Shown here piece after piece: positions 10,960-22,168 of a DNA stretch of 32,969 nt. The position numbers and the translations under genes were made by a program. A model generated the notes under the pieces. The model was not told the DNA's origin, did no database searches, and was given only the letters and a program-made list of their open reading frames with translations. Origin of the DNA: Entrophospora sp. SA101 (Eukaryota > Glomeromycota > Glomeromycetes > Entrophosporales > Entrophosporaceae); assembly GCA_958430865.1 (NCBI GenBank), contig CAUDNR010001101.1, forward strand, positions 25,003-57,971, given 5' to 3'. How positions within the stretch are numbered: position 1 is the stretch's first letter; each line of letters opens with the position of its first letter.

Positions 10960-12368
10960 GAAGTAGCAGGTCCACCAGGAAACCAAATAATAACTCACAC
11001 TGTTGGTGACACCAAAAAACCATTGTGTACTGATATTCTAAATTTGGTGGCTATTTTAAGAAATCACCTTAATATTGATGTGAAATATAGCAAAAACAGA
11101 TTAAGATTTTCAGCACACAGGTTATAGGTAGTTCATTTGTCACATGTTCACTTTATGCAAAAGCAATAAATTATATTTTAATAACATACCTTTTTCTTTT
11201 ATCATTTATTTTAGAAAATCAATCAACATTATATGCCCTTAGCATCTTGGAAGATGGTAGGTTTCTGTCTTATAAGCTGGCATCTGCAGATTTGCCATTT
11301 GATTTCAATTCACGTTCAAAGTACAAGGGAATATTATGGATGATGGCCAAGTTTCATGTAAGTGAATAATATGAGTGTTATATGTTTCAAAGTATATAAT
11401 AACCTCTTTGCTATCTTTAGGATGAAATGATTCAACAAATGGCTATTTTAGACAAAATTGATCATTTACTTATTACATGTAAAGGCAAAACAGTACATGA
11501 TATTTTGAGAGTGTAATTCATTCCAATATAATAAAGGACAAATGGTAGTCTTAGTGCATTATTTTTATTATTTTTTACTTAAAAAATTTTTAAACATTTG
11601 TGTCCCGTTGTTTATAGGGGTGAGATCCAAGTCTTGGCTACACAGGATGAAAGAAATGAAAATAGCAATCCATTCCAAAGAAGCAAACTTGGTAGGAAGG
11701 TTGATATGCTGGGGTTCTTATTAAACATACCAAACAAAATGGAAATAATATTTGGTGAAGTATCTTTAGGATTAGGACCATTTGGGTTGCCTGTAGCAAC
11801 CAAGAAGAAGAAATATGTTGACAAGATAAAACTTTCGGTAATAATGAGAGATGCTTTAAATAAAACTTTAAAAGGATTGAATTTTGTATCTGATGAGCAA
11901 AGGAAGAAATTGGTTGTTTTTGGTTGGACGCAGATAGGTATAGGTTTTTTTTTCAATGCATTATGTAGGTTTTATTTCCAGGGTTTGTTGGTTAATTGAA
12001 ATATTTCTCCTAATACAGGATTTGAAATTAATCTTTATGTAATGACGTGGTATGGTGATGGGATTTACCTTTTTGGTTTAATAGATAAGTGCATTTGACC
12101 ATGCAATGAAAATGATTGCATGCTATATGAAGACATTTATTGTACTTTAAAAGAATTGGAGGTACACTATTACTTTTTATTCTATATGACAATTGATTTA
12201 ATTGATTTATATGATCAATCAACTAATTTAACTTAATTTTCATAGAATAAATTATCAGAAACTGAAAGTATAGCACAAACATTGCATGTTTTGAACATCA
12301 AAGGAAAACGAAGAAATCTTGTAACTGAGAATATTCCTATTCTAAACGTGAACAAAACTCCTGAATAA
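10960..12368 (+). pseudogene. Decayed relative of the PD-(D/E)XK-like family, two domain copies, 5'-truncated
   Basis: Exon-like blocks are 10960-11127, 11215-11357, 11421-11512, 11618-11937, 12019-12161 and 12246-12368 (TAA). Block 1 opens with EVAGPPGNQ and HTVGDTKK..LCTDILNLVAIL. Blocks 2-3 read LYALSILEDGRF and KFHDEMIQQMAILDKIDHLL. Block 4 begins a second domain with KVDMLGFLLNIPNKMEIIFG, then EVSLG and KKKKYVDKIKLSVIMRDAL. Block 5 gives FEINLYVMTWYGDGIYLFG. Damage: an apparent extra CA in GCACACAG (~11113-11119) shifts frame before the first intron, and a TGA at 12096-12098 interrupts the frame between LIDKCI and PCNENDCM, after which the same frame stays open to the end. No N-terminal exon is found upstream. 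An alternative acceptor at CTTAG (~11244) would restore the frame around the first lesion. The family is as for the divergent neighbour. Confidence 0.65.
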
Positions 12369-13092
12369 TAATGTTATTTAATGCTGTAATCAAATTCTTA
12401 TTAGATATTTGAGAATTAGTGGTGTTTTAATTTTAAATTTAAGTTGCTTAATTATTTTAATTTGCAAACTAAATTTTATAAATTGTTAAATAAATTGTTT
12501 TTCAAAAATTTAAATTTTTTATTCCATATCCACCAATTATGAATCACAATAAAAGAAAAAACTAAATCCTTATTGAATTTGCACCTTCGACCTAATTATA
12601 TTAAATTTTGATTAAAAAATGAGATGTAGATAAAACACCCTTAATCATCATGATCACATTATTGAAGCCACCATGACTAAATTTTGAACCCTGTAATCCT
12701 TAGTAATACTAATGTTCACTTTGTTTGGTTTTGTTGCAGTATGCCCCAAATAATCATATATTTACAGAGGGATTAACACCAATTTTGATCCCTGAAATTA
12801 TTGGTAATACCAATGTTCACTTTGTCTGGTTTTGTTACAGTATGCCCCATATATGAATACAAAGTCAAAATTTGACTTTAAGGCTGAGATTATTTTCGGT
12901 TTTATTAACAACTTGCTTCAAAAATTTTTTTAAAGCAGAAAGAAGTTATATATCAAATTTGGTGGCAATTGCTACACAGCAAGGGTATCAAACGAGGGTA
13001 TGAAGACATTCCATTCGAAATATCATGCTCTATAATTTTAATCCATTTTTATTTTTAGTGTAACTAGCTATATATATCTTGGAATTTTCAAG
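12369..13092. other. Intergenic region with two dispersed-repeat copies
   Basis: AT-rich spacer holding two copies of the ~75 bp repeat described separately. No gene is seen. It also contains the promoter of the downstream dioxygenase gene. Confidence 0.5.
12681..12858 (+). repeat. Two copies of a ~75 bp dispersed repeat
   Basis: Copies at about 12681-12757 and 12783-12858 share TTTTGAWCCCTG, then GGTAATACCAATGTTCACTT, then TGTYTGGTTTTGTTRCAGTATGCCCC. A third copy lies inverted at 28800-28866. The T-rich tract ending in TTGTTGCAG resembles a 3' splice acceptor. Confidence 0.85.
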
Positions 13093-14627
13093 ATGAAAAA
13101 TATTTCTTTCACCAGAACAAATAATCATTGTTTGTTGTTTTCAAACCTTTTAAATTCAATTTCACCATCATTCTCAAAATCCCTTAATAATAAAAATTTT
13201 TTTTCACACTCACATTCTACATTGATCAAAAATGGGTTATCATCATCTTCTTCATTATCCAATAATTCACTCGCTATTACTTGGCCAGACACTTCTTTCA
13301 CTTCTAAATACAATTATATCTGGTTACGTGATAATTGTCAATGTTCTCAATGTGTTCACCCTAACAGCGGACAAAAGTTGTTTTCCACTGCAAATATTCC
13401 ACTTGATATCAAACCATTATCAATTAATTTCATGGAGGATTCAGTTGAAGTTGCTTGGGATAAACCATTGTTACTATCATTAAATACAAAAGGATCACAA
13501 AAATCGGATTCTTTGTTCATGTCATCAATTAAATCTCATAAAAGCATCTATTCATTAAACTTTTTAAAAGCTTTTAGTGTAGTGCCATCTTCTTCTTCGC
13601 TCTCAATTGATTCCACAACCAGACTTACAAATGATATCACAAAAATCAATACAAGTAATCCATTTCTCCCTCGCCATAACAGATTTGTAAACCATATTTT
13701 GTGGGACAAATCATTATTTTCTGAAAAGATTACTTCAATTGACTATTCAAATTACATGTCCTCCAATAAAAATTTACTCAAAACTCTAGAACATTTATGG
13801 AGGTATGGATTGGTATTTATAAACAATGTGCCAATTGCTCTTCATCAGAATGAAGGAGAAAAACAACTAGCGATAGAGAATGTGGTGAAACGAATTGGTA
13901 CAATAAAAAATACATTTTATGGAAGAACTTGGGATGTTGTTTCATTACCTGGTGCTAAAAATATTGCTTATTCAAATTTGGAATTAGGTTTACATATGGA
14001 CTTATTGTATGAAATAATAATAAATAATCTTTTTTTATTTCTTATATTGTTAATTATATTTATTTTTTTTTTTAAAGATATTATGAATCACCACCAGGTA
14101 TACAACTTTTACACTGTTTAAAAAATTCAGCAGAAGGCGGATCAAGTATATTTTCAGATTCATTTAAGGCTATAGAAGTATTAAAGAACAAGTATCCTAG
14201 AGATTATCAAATACTCGTAGAAGTACCAATTACTTTTCAATATGTAAATGATGGACATCACATGTGTTTCAATCGTCCTTTGATAGTTAATGATAACTAT
14301 AATAATCAAACTTCACATGTAAATTATTCACCACCATTTCAAGGTCCAAATGAATATTTATTGATACTGTCAGATGATGAGATAAACAGATTTTATCAAG
14401 CGTATCAAAGATTTTGTTCAATAATTGAAGATCCTGACATGAAATTCGAAATAAGACTGAATCCTGGTGATTTGGCAATGTTCATGAATAGACGTGTACT
14501 GCATGGAAGAACAAGTTTTGACTTGAGAAATGGAGAGAGGCATTTGAAAGGAAGTTATATTGATTTATGTGAATTTAAAGATAAATACAGAACACTATTA
14601 TCAAAATATCAAGATATAAAACATTGA
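13093..14627 (+). CDS. 2OG-Fe(II) dioxygenase of carnitine biosynthesis (gamma-butyrobetaine / trimethyllysine hydroxylase family)
   Basis: Two exons, 13093-14006 and 14078-14627 (intron GTATGA...AAAG), give 487 residues. The first ~50 residues are Ser/Asn-rich with scattered basic residues and few acidic ones, fitting a mitochondrial presequence. Residues ~70-110 form the N-terminal zinc-binding domain typical of this family, with WLRDNCQCSQCVHPNSG (Cys82, Cys84, Cys87, His89). The catalytic TauD-like domain has the iron ligands His301-x-Asp303 (LGLHMDLLYYESPPG), the stretch IQLLHCLKNSAEGGSS, the distal His447 (RRVLHGRTSF) and an Arg near 459 (ERHLKGSY) suited to 2-oxoglutarate. Such enzymes hydroxylate gamma-butyrobetaine or trimethyllysine on the route to carnitine. 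The sequence does not settle which substrate is used; GGSSIFSDSF and HCLKN slightly favour the butyrobetaine type. A Ser/Asn-rich insert near residues 150-200 is unusual. Confidence 0.88.
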
Positions 14628-15262
14628 AGGTCAATATATATACAGTATATAATATATGTGTACATGGAAGATGTATTTTGATTTTTGAAATAATAACATA
14701 CATATAAATATTGATATATTCTATCTTATCATTATTATAATTTATTTACCATTCTCATCATATTTAGAAAGAAAGTTCAGAGATGCCATCCTGATGCACT
14801 AATAGTATAATATTCAGAATTTGTTTTCATCTAATTTAGGTCTTTACTAATTGCTTTATTAACATATTCAACTAACCACAATTTATAAAGATAAAATGTA
14901 TTCAAATACTGCTCTTGCCTGTATGCCTAACAAAAGTAACTAAACAATGTCTTTAATGTACTCTCTTTCAAATATCGTAGTACTTTCAAGCTTTCGATAA
15001 AAATTTTTAAAGCTGAATTGATTTGTTATTGGTGCGCACTTGCAATTGTATTATTATTATAACGAATAGACTTCTTTCCTGAAAGGTATTGTATTGAAAA
15101 AAAATCGATGATGATTGTCATGTGATTCAAGTGTAACAATAAAATTGACGTGTCTTTCTGATAAACAAAACAAATATTTAATAGATCTAATAGATCCAAA
15201 AATTAAATAATATTAAATCGGAATTACCAAAATCCAATTTTTTTACTAAATTAAAAAATAAT
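14628..15262. other. Intergenic region
   Basis: Downstream of the dioxygenase and upstream of the kinesin gene. It is AT-rich and no gene, repeat or RNA structure is seen. Confidence 0.5.
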
Positions 15263-17334
15263 ATGGAAATAACTTCTGTTAACAGTAATTACGTTGGTTC
15301 AGAAAGATCAAAAAAACGAAGGAGAAGTAATTTTGATAATGTTGGGAAGATTGAAGAAATGAATATTCAAGTAGTAGTTAGGTGCAGGTGAGTTATACAA
15401 AGAATAAAAATACTAAACAATAATTTTTAAACATTATTGCTTAACGCTTTGTTGTTCTTTGAAAAAAAAATTTTCAATTAAAAGGGCAAAGTTGGAAAGA
15501 GAGGAGAAAATCAAATCTCCAGTTGTCATAAAAACCACACACTGTGATGTACAAATACGATTAAAAACTGAGGATGCATCTTGTAAAAGTTATACTTTCG
15601 ACAAAGTATTCGGGAAAGAAGCAAATCAACAAAAAATATTTGATTCTGTGGTTAACCCAATATTGTATGAGGTGTTGGATGGGTTTAATTGTACTCTGTT
15701 TGCATATGGTCAAACATCAACTGGTAAAACGTATACAATGGAAGGAGATTTGAATATTAGATATGGTATTAGTGGTGACAATGTGATTATTAGTCCAAAT
15801 GCTGGTGTCATCCCACGTTCTCTTTGCAGTCTTTTTCAAACTTTGGAATCAGAATCTGCTGATTATTCAGTGAAGGTTTCTTATATCGAATTGTATAATG
15901 AAAAATTGAAAGATCTTTTGTCTAATAATAGCCAACAAAGTTTGAAAGTTATAGATGATGGTAATAATAAAGGTGTTTTGTATGGACATGAAGAAGTGCC
16001 TTTAAAAGATGCCGCTGAAGGTATCAATGTTTTGAAACAAGGATCTATTAAAAGACAAAATGCTTCAACTAATTATAATGATAAATCAAGGTATCTATCA
16101 AATAATAATTTAGTGATTACATAAACAATTAGTATATGGATTAATTGAAATAATATATGCTATGCTATTATTATTATTATTAATAGTCGTTCACACTCAG
16201 TATTCACAATTACAGTTCATATTAAAGAAACAATGCCTGATGGTGAAGATTTGTTGAAAGTTGGTAAATTTAATTTTGTTGATTTAGCAGGATCAGAATG
16301 TATTGCTCGTACAGGTGCTGAAAACAAACATGCAAAAGAAGCTGGAGTAATTAACAAAAGCTTGTTAACACTTGGTCGATGTATTAATAATCTTAATGGA
16401 CATTCTCTACATATTCCCTATAGGTACAGTATATTAATTAATTAAATATTGTTAAGTGGAGATAATTAATGATTTTTACTTTATTATTATTTTTATTATC
16501 ATCATTAAGAGAAAGTAAATTGACAAGGTTATTACAAGACTCACTTGGAGGTAGAACCAAAACTTGTATTATTGCAACCATATCTCCAGTAAGATTGAGT
16601 CTTGAGGAAACCATATCAACATTGGATTATGCAACTCGTGCTAAAAATATTCGTAATAAGCCAGTTGCTAATCAGCGTGTGACTAAAAAGGCATTGATTC
16701 AAGAATATATATACCAAATTGAACGTCTTAAAGCAGATTTATTAGTAAGGAGAATGATTTCTTTTTGGTCTGAAATAAATCATATATATATAAAGAAATT
16801 TATGTATTATAGGCTGCACATGGACAACATGGTTTTTACATTACAAATGAAACACACCAAGAATTTTTAGACAAACAAAAAGAAAATGCAAATCAAATAG
16901 AAGAATTACAAAGAAAAAATGATGAATTAATTACCAAAATAGATACAATTGAAAAAGAAAATGCCGAACTATCCTCAAAATTAGGTATTATTTTATATTC
17001 TCTCTTTGGTGGTATATAATGATTGTTTTTTCTTAATATATAATGAAGGTAATGATAACAGATAGCTATATTAAATGGTAGATAATCAATTGAAAATTAG
17101 CAATCAATATTGTCAAGCTCTTCAAGAACTTCAGCATAAAATGGTGTCAGTTAAGTCAGAATTTAAATATAAATTGGTAATATTGTATTACTATTTTTAT
17201 GAGAGAAGATAAATAATTCAAGATTATAAATAATAATATTGCTAATGTTATAATATCTTATATTTTAGCTTCAATTATTTGATGATCAATTGAACCCTAT
17301 TACCGATTGTTTTGAAGATAAGAAAGATTTTTAA
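15263..17334 (+). CDS. Kinesin-5 (BimC/Cin8/Eg5) motor, unusually short
   Basis: Exons 15263-15387, 15485-16090, 16187-16423, 16510-16744, 16813-16984, 17082-17176 and 17269-17334 join in phase to give 511 residues. A basic leader (SKKRRR) precedes the motor (~35-365), which starts NIQVVVRCR. It carries the P-loop GQTSTGKT (117-124), KSSRSHS (switch I) and DLAGSE (276-281, switch II), then the [14 protein letters not shown] and [20 protein letters not shown] motifs. The neck [21 protein letters not shown] is the kinesin-5 type, followed by coiled coil ([17 protein letters not shown]...). Kinesin-5 slides antiparallel spindle microtubules as a bipolar tetramer. Family members are usually ~1000 residues or more. 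Here the stalk is cut short, with KKDF then stop, and no BimC box. The P-loop has Ser where most kinesins have Gly (GQTGTGKT), still within the GxxxxGKT rule. A missed exon or a 3' truncation are both possible. Confidence 0.85.
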
Positions 17335-18419
17335 ATAAAATCGGTGTAATCAAAAATCCATACAAAAAGGATTTCGATGCTCCACGAATTTAATTGGGTT
17401 GTATATATAAATATATATATATTCAAGCTTCCCAAAAAATTTTTAACGAATATTCAAAAGAAAAACTTCGATTTCTGACAGTAATGGTTTGTTTAAATTA
17501 TCGTTGTACATGACTACACACTAACCTTCTTGGCTTGGACGTTTTTATCTTCCATATTCCATGTGATCGTTGATTATACAATCGTTGGTTATCTTAATAA
17601 ACCAACTAAACTTTTTTGTTGTTCATCTATTCATCCATCTATTTACAAATTTATTCATAATACATAAATAAACGTAGAAATGATATATACAATATATAAT
17701 TAGTTCTTTTTTGTTTAATAAAACACTTTTGTGTTGGAAATTGTAATAGCAGTAGGATTTGATCTTTTGTTTGGTTATCAGAGTGATATAGAACTTTGAG
17801 GTTGAGTATTTGCTTTGGTATAAAGTAAAGGTTTTGTTTTTGATTTTGTTATGCATAAACATTTTTGTTTAACTTTTCGTAAACAGGTTTAATTGTTTAG
17901 GTGTAGACATAAGGTGTTAATACCAGTGTCGTTAACAGTTATTACTGATCGACTACCTATACAAAGAGCTAACAGTTGCCGTTATCACATGTTGTATTAT
18001 TTTAAAATAATTGTTGTAAACATACGTCTGACTTTAATCGACCAAAAGATTCATTGCAATAAAGCATGATAAATTCGTAAAATAATTAATTGACAAGTGT
18101 AACTAAAATGTTAAATTGAACTCGGCCATACAACGTAAAATAATTGAGGTTGACCAAAAAGCCACCTCGCAATATCCCAAACATTTTATGTTTAAAAAAA
18201 GTTTAGATCTTTTTCAGAACTTAATCCCGAGTGTTTAAATACTTTGAATTTTATTTAACACCTGGATAATCGGTTATCGTTATTGTTATTATTATTCGCT
18301 AAATATCCGTTGAATCTCCTCCTCATTTAATCAATTTAATACAAAAAATATAACATTATATTCATCAGGAAAAATATTTCAATACATTCATATTTTTTTA
18401 AGAAAGAAATATATACAAC
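17335..18419. other. Intergenic region
   Basis: More than 1 kb without a convincing gene. A 19-codon open stretch in another frame directly after the kinesin stop (17334-17393) may be a lost 3' end. The rest is AT-rich. Confidence 0.5.
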
Positions 18420-19333
18420 CCTTTCAAATAACAATGGATTCAATTTTGTTCGTTTGGCTGTCATTGTGTTTCCTCTTTTAAAGTAAGATCAGTTTAATTT
18501 TAATTATTTTGAATGATTATTAAATAAATTTTTTTATATAAATATAAAACTAAAACAATTAAAATAAAATTTTTTTTTTCAAAGGTATATTTATAGTGGA
18601 ATTATTAATATTAATAATTTTGATTGCAATGAAATTATGGAGCTTCTTATGGCATGTGATGAATTGGATGTTAGTGATTTACTTAATGACTTACAATACT
18701 GTTTAATTGCCAAAAACAAAGAATGGATTCAACAGAACCTAATTTATCTTTAGCAATTTTCATCAAGACACCCATCATTTAGCATACTTTATAAATACTT
18801 TGAAAACTTAACTGCACAAGATCTAAAATTGATTTTTACATCTAACGATTTCAAAAGTATTGAAAAGCCAATGTTAATGAGTTTGTTAAAAAATGATAAT
18901 TTAAATTTAAAGCAAATTGATGTTTGGGACCATGTTATTCAATGGGAGTTGGAAAAAATAAAAAATTGGAAGAAAAAAACATTTTAAATTGGGATACAGA
19001 TGATTTTAAGGAGTTAAAGAATACACTAGGAGATATCATTCCTTTAATAGGGATTTTAGTGACAAAATTTTTGTTCAATATCAAATGCTTTTTCCTACAG
19101 ATTTATGGAGAAATATTTGGAATTATTATACAAAACTTGATGAAGAATCAGCTTCAAATTTATTACCATCAAGAGGTTCAACAATTGGATCAACAATAAT
19201 TAAACAAAACCTTATTTTGTCTTTTGAAAATTGGATTGATAAAAAACAACTATCACTTGCTTCATTCAAGAAAGCTAAATATAAATTTAAACTTTTATAT
19301 CATAGCATTAGAGATGGTTTACATCAGGAAATT

Positions 19334-19488
19334 TCCCCACCATAATATTACTTCCATAAATTTTAATATGTAAAGTTGTAATATTTGCATAAAAAATTAT
19401 GTAATATTTACACTCAATGTAATAATTGCATAATATTATGGGGCCTGCTGTAAACTTACATAAATATTGTAATAATTATGTAAATCCA
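19334..19488. mobile_element. Probable short insertion (MITE-like) within the TLDc pseudogene
   Basis: About 150 bp of non-coding sequence separates two pieces of the TLDc reading frame. Similar CATCAGRAAATTTCC-type sequence occurs on both sides (19323-19335 and 19488-19503), as expected from a target duplication. Near its left end CCATAATATTA (19340-19350) is exactly inverted at 19431-19441. Boundaries are approximate. Confidence 0.35.
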
Positions 19489-19676
19489 CATCAGAAAAAA
19501 TTTCCTGATGTATTTCATAAAAATTGTAAAGACATTAAGAAAACTATTGTAGTTGTGAAAATACAAAATTCTGAGCAAATAGTTGGTGGGTACAATCCAC
19601 TTGGTTGGAATGGAAATGGATATAAAGATACAGACAAAAGCTTCATATTTAATATTAATAATAGAAATGATAATAG

Positions 19677-19705
19677 TACATAGATAAACTTGATAAGTCG
19701 GACAC
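19677..19705 (+). repeat. Left terminal inverted repeat of the pogo element
   Basis: 29 bp identical, as reverse complement, to 22140-22168. A second inverted copy of GTGTCCGACTTATCAAG lies just inside at 19720-19736, forming a subterminal palindrome with it, and TCTGACTTATCAA follows at 19740-19752. Confidence 0.95.
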
Positions 19706-20074
19706 AAATGGCTGGACATGGTGTCCGACTTATCAAGAGATCTGACTTATCAAAATATGCAATTTTACAAAAAAAAAAAAAAATAAGAAAATCATGTTTA
19801 AATTGTTTATTTATTTATAATAATAATTGAAAAAATAATTTAATAAAACAGATAAAGATAAAACAAAAAAATCTCTACTCTTTATCTAAATAAATATTCA
19901 TACTGGTTTGTACTAAAGAATTATTTTGTTTTCTATTAATTTTCCATTTTAAATCATTTAATCCTGAAACAAATGAACTATTTACTTGTATATCATTATT
20001 CTGTTGCAAGTAATTATATAGATTTGAATGCTTTCTAAAGCAATTTTATTAGGTATTGGTGGGCCAATATCATC

Positions 20075-21587
20075 TTATTCTTCTTCTTCAGGTGCTTCTT
20101 GAACTGCTGCAATAATTTTGTCATCATCAAGCATTTCAGTTCCTAAATCAGAATCAATCTCAATGTAACTTCTTGCTGTAATAGTATCATCATCATTATT
20201 AACATTGATTTGATCAATAAGCAATTGTACTTCTTCTATTTCAGAAACAACTTCCATAGTAATAGGTTGGTCAACTTCATTATCAGGTAGAATACCTGTT
20301 TTTTCCCAACATCTATAAATCACATCATCAGTTACATTTTCCCATGCTTTTGCACTCCAATCAATTGCATTCAAAATGTTTAAAATTGGAATTGGGGTTT
20401 CACATTCTTGTGAATTATCAAATGCATTTATCCTGTTATGACACAGGAGTTTTCTATAATGTGACTATTTATTTAAAAAAAAGTCAATTATGTAAATGTA
20501 ATAAAAAATAAAATTTCAATTCAATAAGAATAATTACTTTAAATGAATGAATTATGCCCTGATCAATTGGTTGGAGATGAGCTGTTGTATTTGGCGGAAG
20601 AAAATATAATTTAATATTGCTTAACACTTCACTTTCTTCCAAATAGTGTGAAGGAACATTATCAACTAATAATAAAATATTTCTATGTTGGTTGTGCATC
20701 TGTTGATTAACTTGTTTAAACCATGATTGGAATATTGAACATTGCATCCATGATGAGTTATTCCAATAGTACCACACTGGAAGTGTTTTCTTATCAATAT
20801 TACAAATACATTTTGGATTTTTATATTTATGAATAAATACAGCTGGCAATTTATGAGAACAAGTTGCATTACATGCAAGCATTATTGTAATTCTATCTTT
20901 AGGTTTTTTTGTGCCAGTGATAGGACCACTACTGAGAGTTTTGTTGGGTTCTAACTTACAATAGAGGGCAGTTTTGTCAGCATTATAAACATCATTCAAG
21001 TCATATTCTGCAATTAAATTTTTTAATTCAGCTCTAAATTCTGGTAAGTCATCAATTGGTGCACTTGCTGCTTCACCCGCTTTGTAATGTTCTTTTACAC
21101 CTTTTCTTTTTTTAAAATTAGTAAGCCATCCCTATTAAATATATAGATAAAATGATTAAAATAAAACGAAATTTAATAAATAAAATAATCAAAAAATTGA
21201 TACTTACTTGTGAGGCTGTAAATCCAATAATTTCGAGTCTTCTAACATAATCCAGTGCCTTTTGACAAATGATGGAACCAGTTATGGTATAATTGGCTCT
21301 ATTGGCATTATTAATCCAAATTGCTAATGCTTCTTCCAACTGTGGCCATTCACCTCCATGATCTCATTTAGTAGCATCTGAGCTCTCAGTAATTGCAAGC
21401 CATTTCTCCTTATCTCTAATAATATCTCCTACAGTTGATTTACCAATTCCGAATTTCTTACCAATTTCTTCATATGTTTTGTTTGAATTGGCAATCTTAT
21501 ATTCACATAATTCTTTTTTTGAATATTAGTAAGTGCAACCAATTTTCTTCCTTTCTTGCTTCCAAATCTACTGGATGTTCCTTCCAT
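20075..21587 (-). pseudogene. Pogo/Tigger (CENP-B/DDE_1) transposase, inactivated
   Basis: Three exons, 21587-21208, 21131-20538 and 20464-20075, would encode ~454 residues. The N-terminal part has a helix-turn-helix of the CENP-B/Psq type (KTYEEIGKKFGIGKSTVGDI). It is followed by WPQLEEALAIWINNANR, the CENP-B second HTH region, then a DDE catalytic core with YNADKTALYC, LLLVDNVPSHY and HLQPIDQGIIHSFK; the last two Asp are separated by 32 residues. An acidic tail ends in PEEEE. Two lesions disable it. A 7-A run near 21520 is one base short of the expected frame (between TNIQKK and ELCEYK), and a TGA lies at 21366-21364 in the segment DATK-x-DHGGEWPQ. It cuts and pastes at TA sites in its active form. 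This copy could move only if a relative supplies transposase. Confidence 0.9.
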
Positions 21588-21680
21588 AATTATAAATGGT
21601 TATTTTATTTTATTTTTTATCTAGAAATTCAGAAGGTTGGGAAATCTACCCTTTTTATACATATTTTTGAACATAATAAA

Positions 21681-21810
21681 TCATGAATTATTTAATGATG
21701 AGATAATAAATCGTGAATTATTTAATGATGAGATAACAAATTGCGAATTATTTAATGATGAGATAACAAATCACTAATTATTTAATGATGAGATAATAAA
21801 TGACATAATT
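21681..21810 (+). repeat. 30-bp tandem repeat inside the transposon
   Basis: Four-plus units with an exact 30-base period, each containing TTTAATGATGAGATAAYAAA at 21691, 21721, 21751 and 21781, lie between the transposase start and the right inverted repeat. The few differences between units are single bases. Confidence 0.9.
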
Positions 21811-22139
21811 GATAAATATAACAATAAAATACATTATTTGCAAAGATAAATTTTTAAAATGATACAATGATTATAATATTATTCACGAAACAGATATTTA
21901 TGAATAATGATTATTGGATCATACATTACTAAAAATAGTAAAGATTATCTCTCAAAGATTTACGAAAATCGCGTGAACCGACTTATCGAGAGTCATTTAT
22001 TATTATCTGGCTGGAGGAGTTGTCCGACTTACAGCTTAACAAGAGTTTTTATATATGTCTGACTTATCAAGAAATTTTTAAATATAAAAAAAAAGGGCTG
22101 GAAATTTTTGTCCGAGTTAGGCCAAATCCAACTTATTGA

Positions 22140-22168
22140 GTGTCCGACTTATCAAGTTTATCTATGTA
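22140..22168 (-). repeat. Right terminal inverted repeat of the pogo element
   Basis: Perfect reverse complement of 19677-19705. Inner subterminal copies of the same motif, with one or more mismatches, occur at about 21979, 22021, 22060 and 22110. Confidence 0.95.

Larger units (their letters stand above)
19677..22168 (-). mobile_element. Pogo/Tigger-type DNA transposon
   Basis: A 29 bp perfect terminal inverted repeat, starting TACATAGATAAACTTGATAA, lies at 19677-19705 and 22140-22168, including a TA at each tip, the hallmark target duplication of Tc1/mariner-pogo elements. The element itself is 2488 bp (19679-22166). It carries one minus-strand transposase gene, a 30 bp tandem repeat array and several subterminal copies of the GTCYGACTTATC motif. 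The insertion lies inside a TLDc coding exon. Removing the element and one TA restores an uninterrupted local reading frame (..NDNST|AQISYV..), so the insertion site is certain. The identical inverted repeats suggest a fairly recent insertion although the transposase is broken. Confidence 0.93.

Noticed and set aside
11612..11956. 114-residue minus-strand frame opposite the second domain of the plus-strand relative
   Set aside because: Antisense shadow; the plus strand aligns with a recognised domain pattern and intron boundaries.
17623..17862. 79-residue minus-strand frame in the spacer after the kinesin gene
   Set aside because: Lys/Tyr/Ile-rich composition expected of AT-rich DNA, no domain, no splice context.
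19456..19736. Minus-strand frames across the left transposon junction
   Set aside because: They are antisense to the TLDc coding block and run through the inverted repeat.
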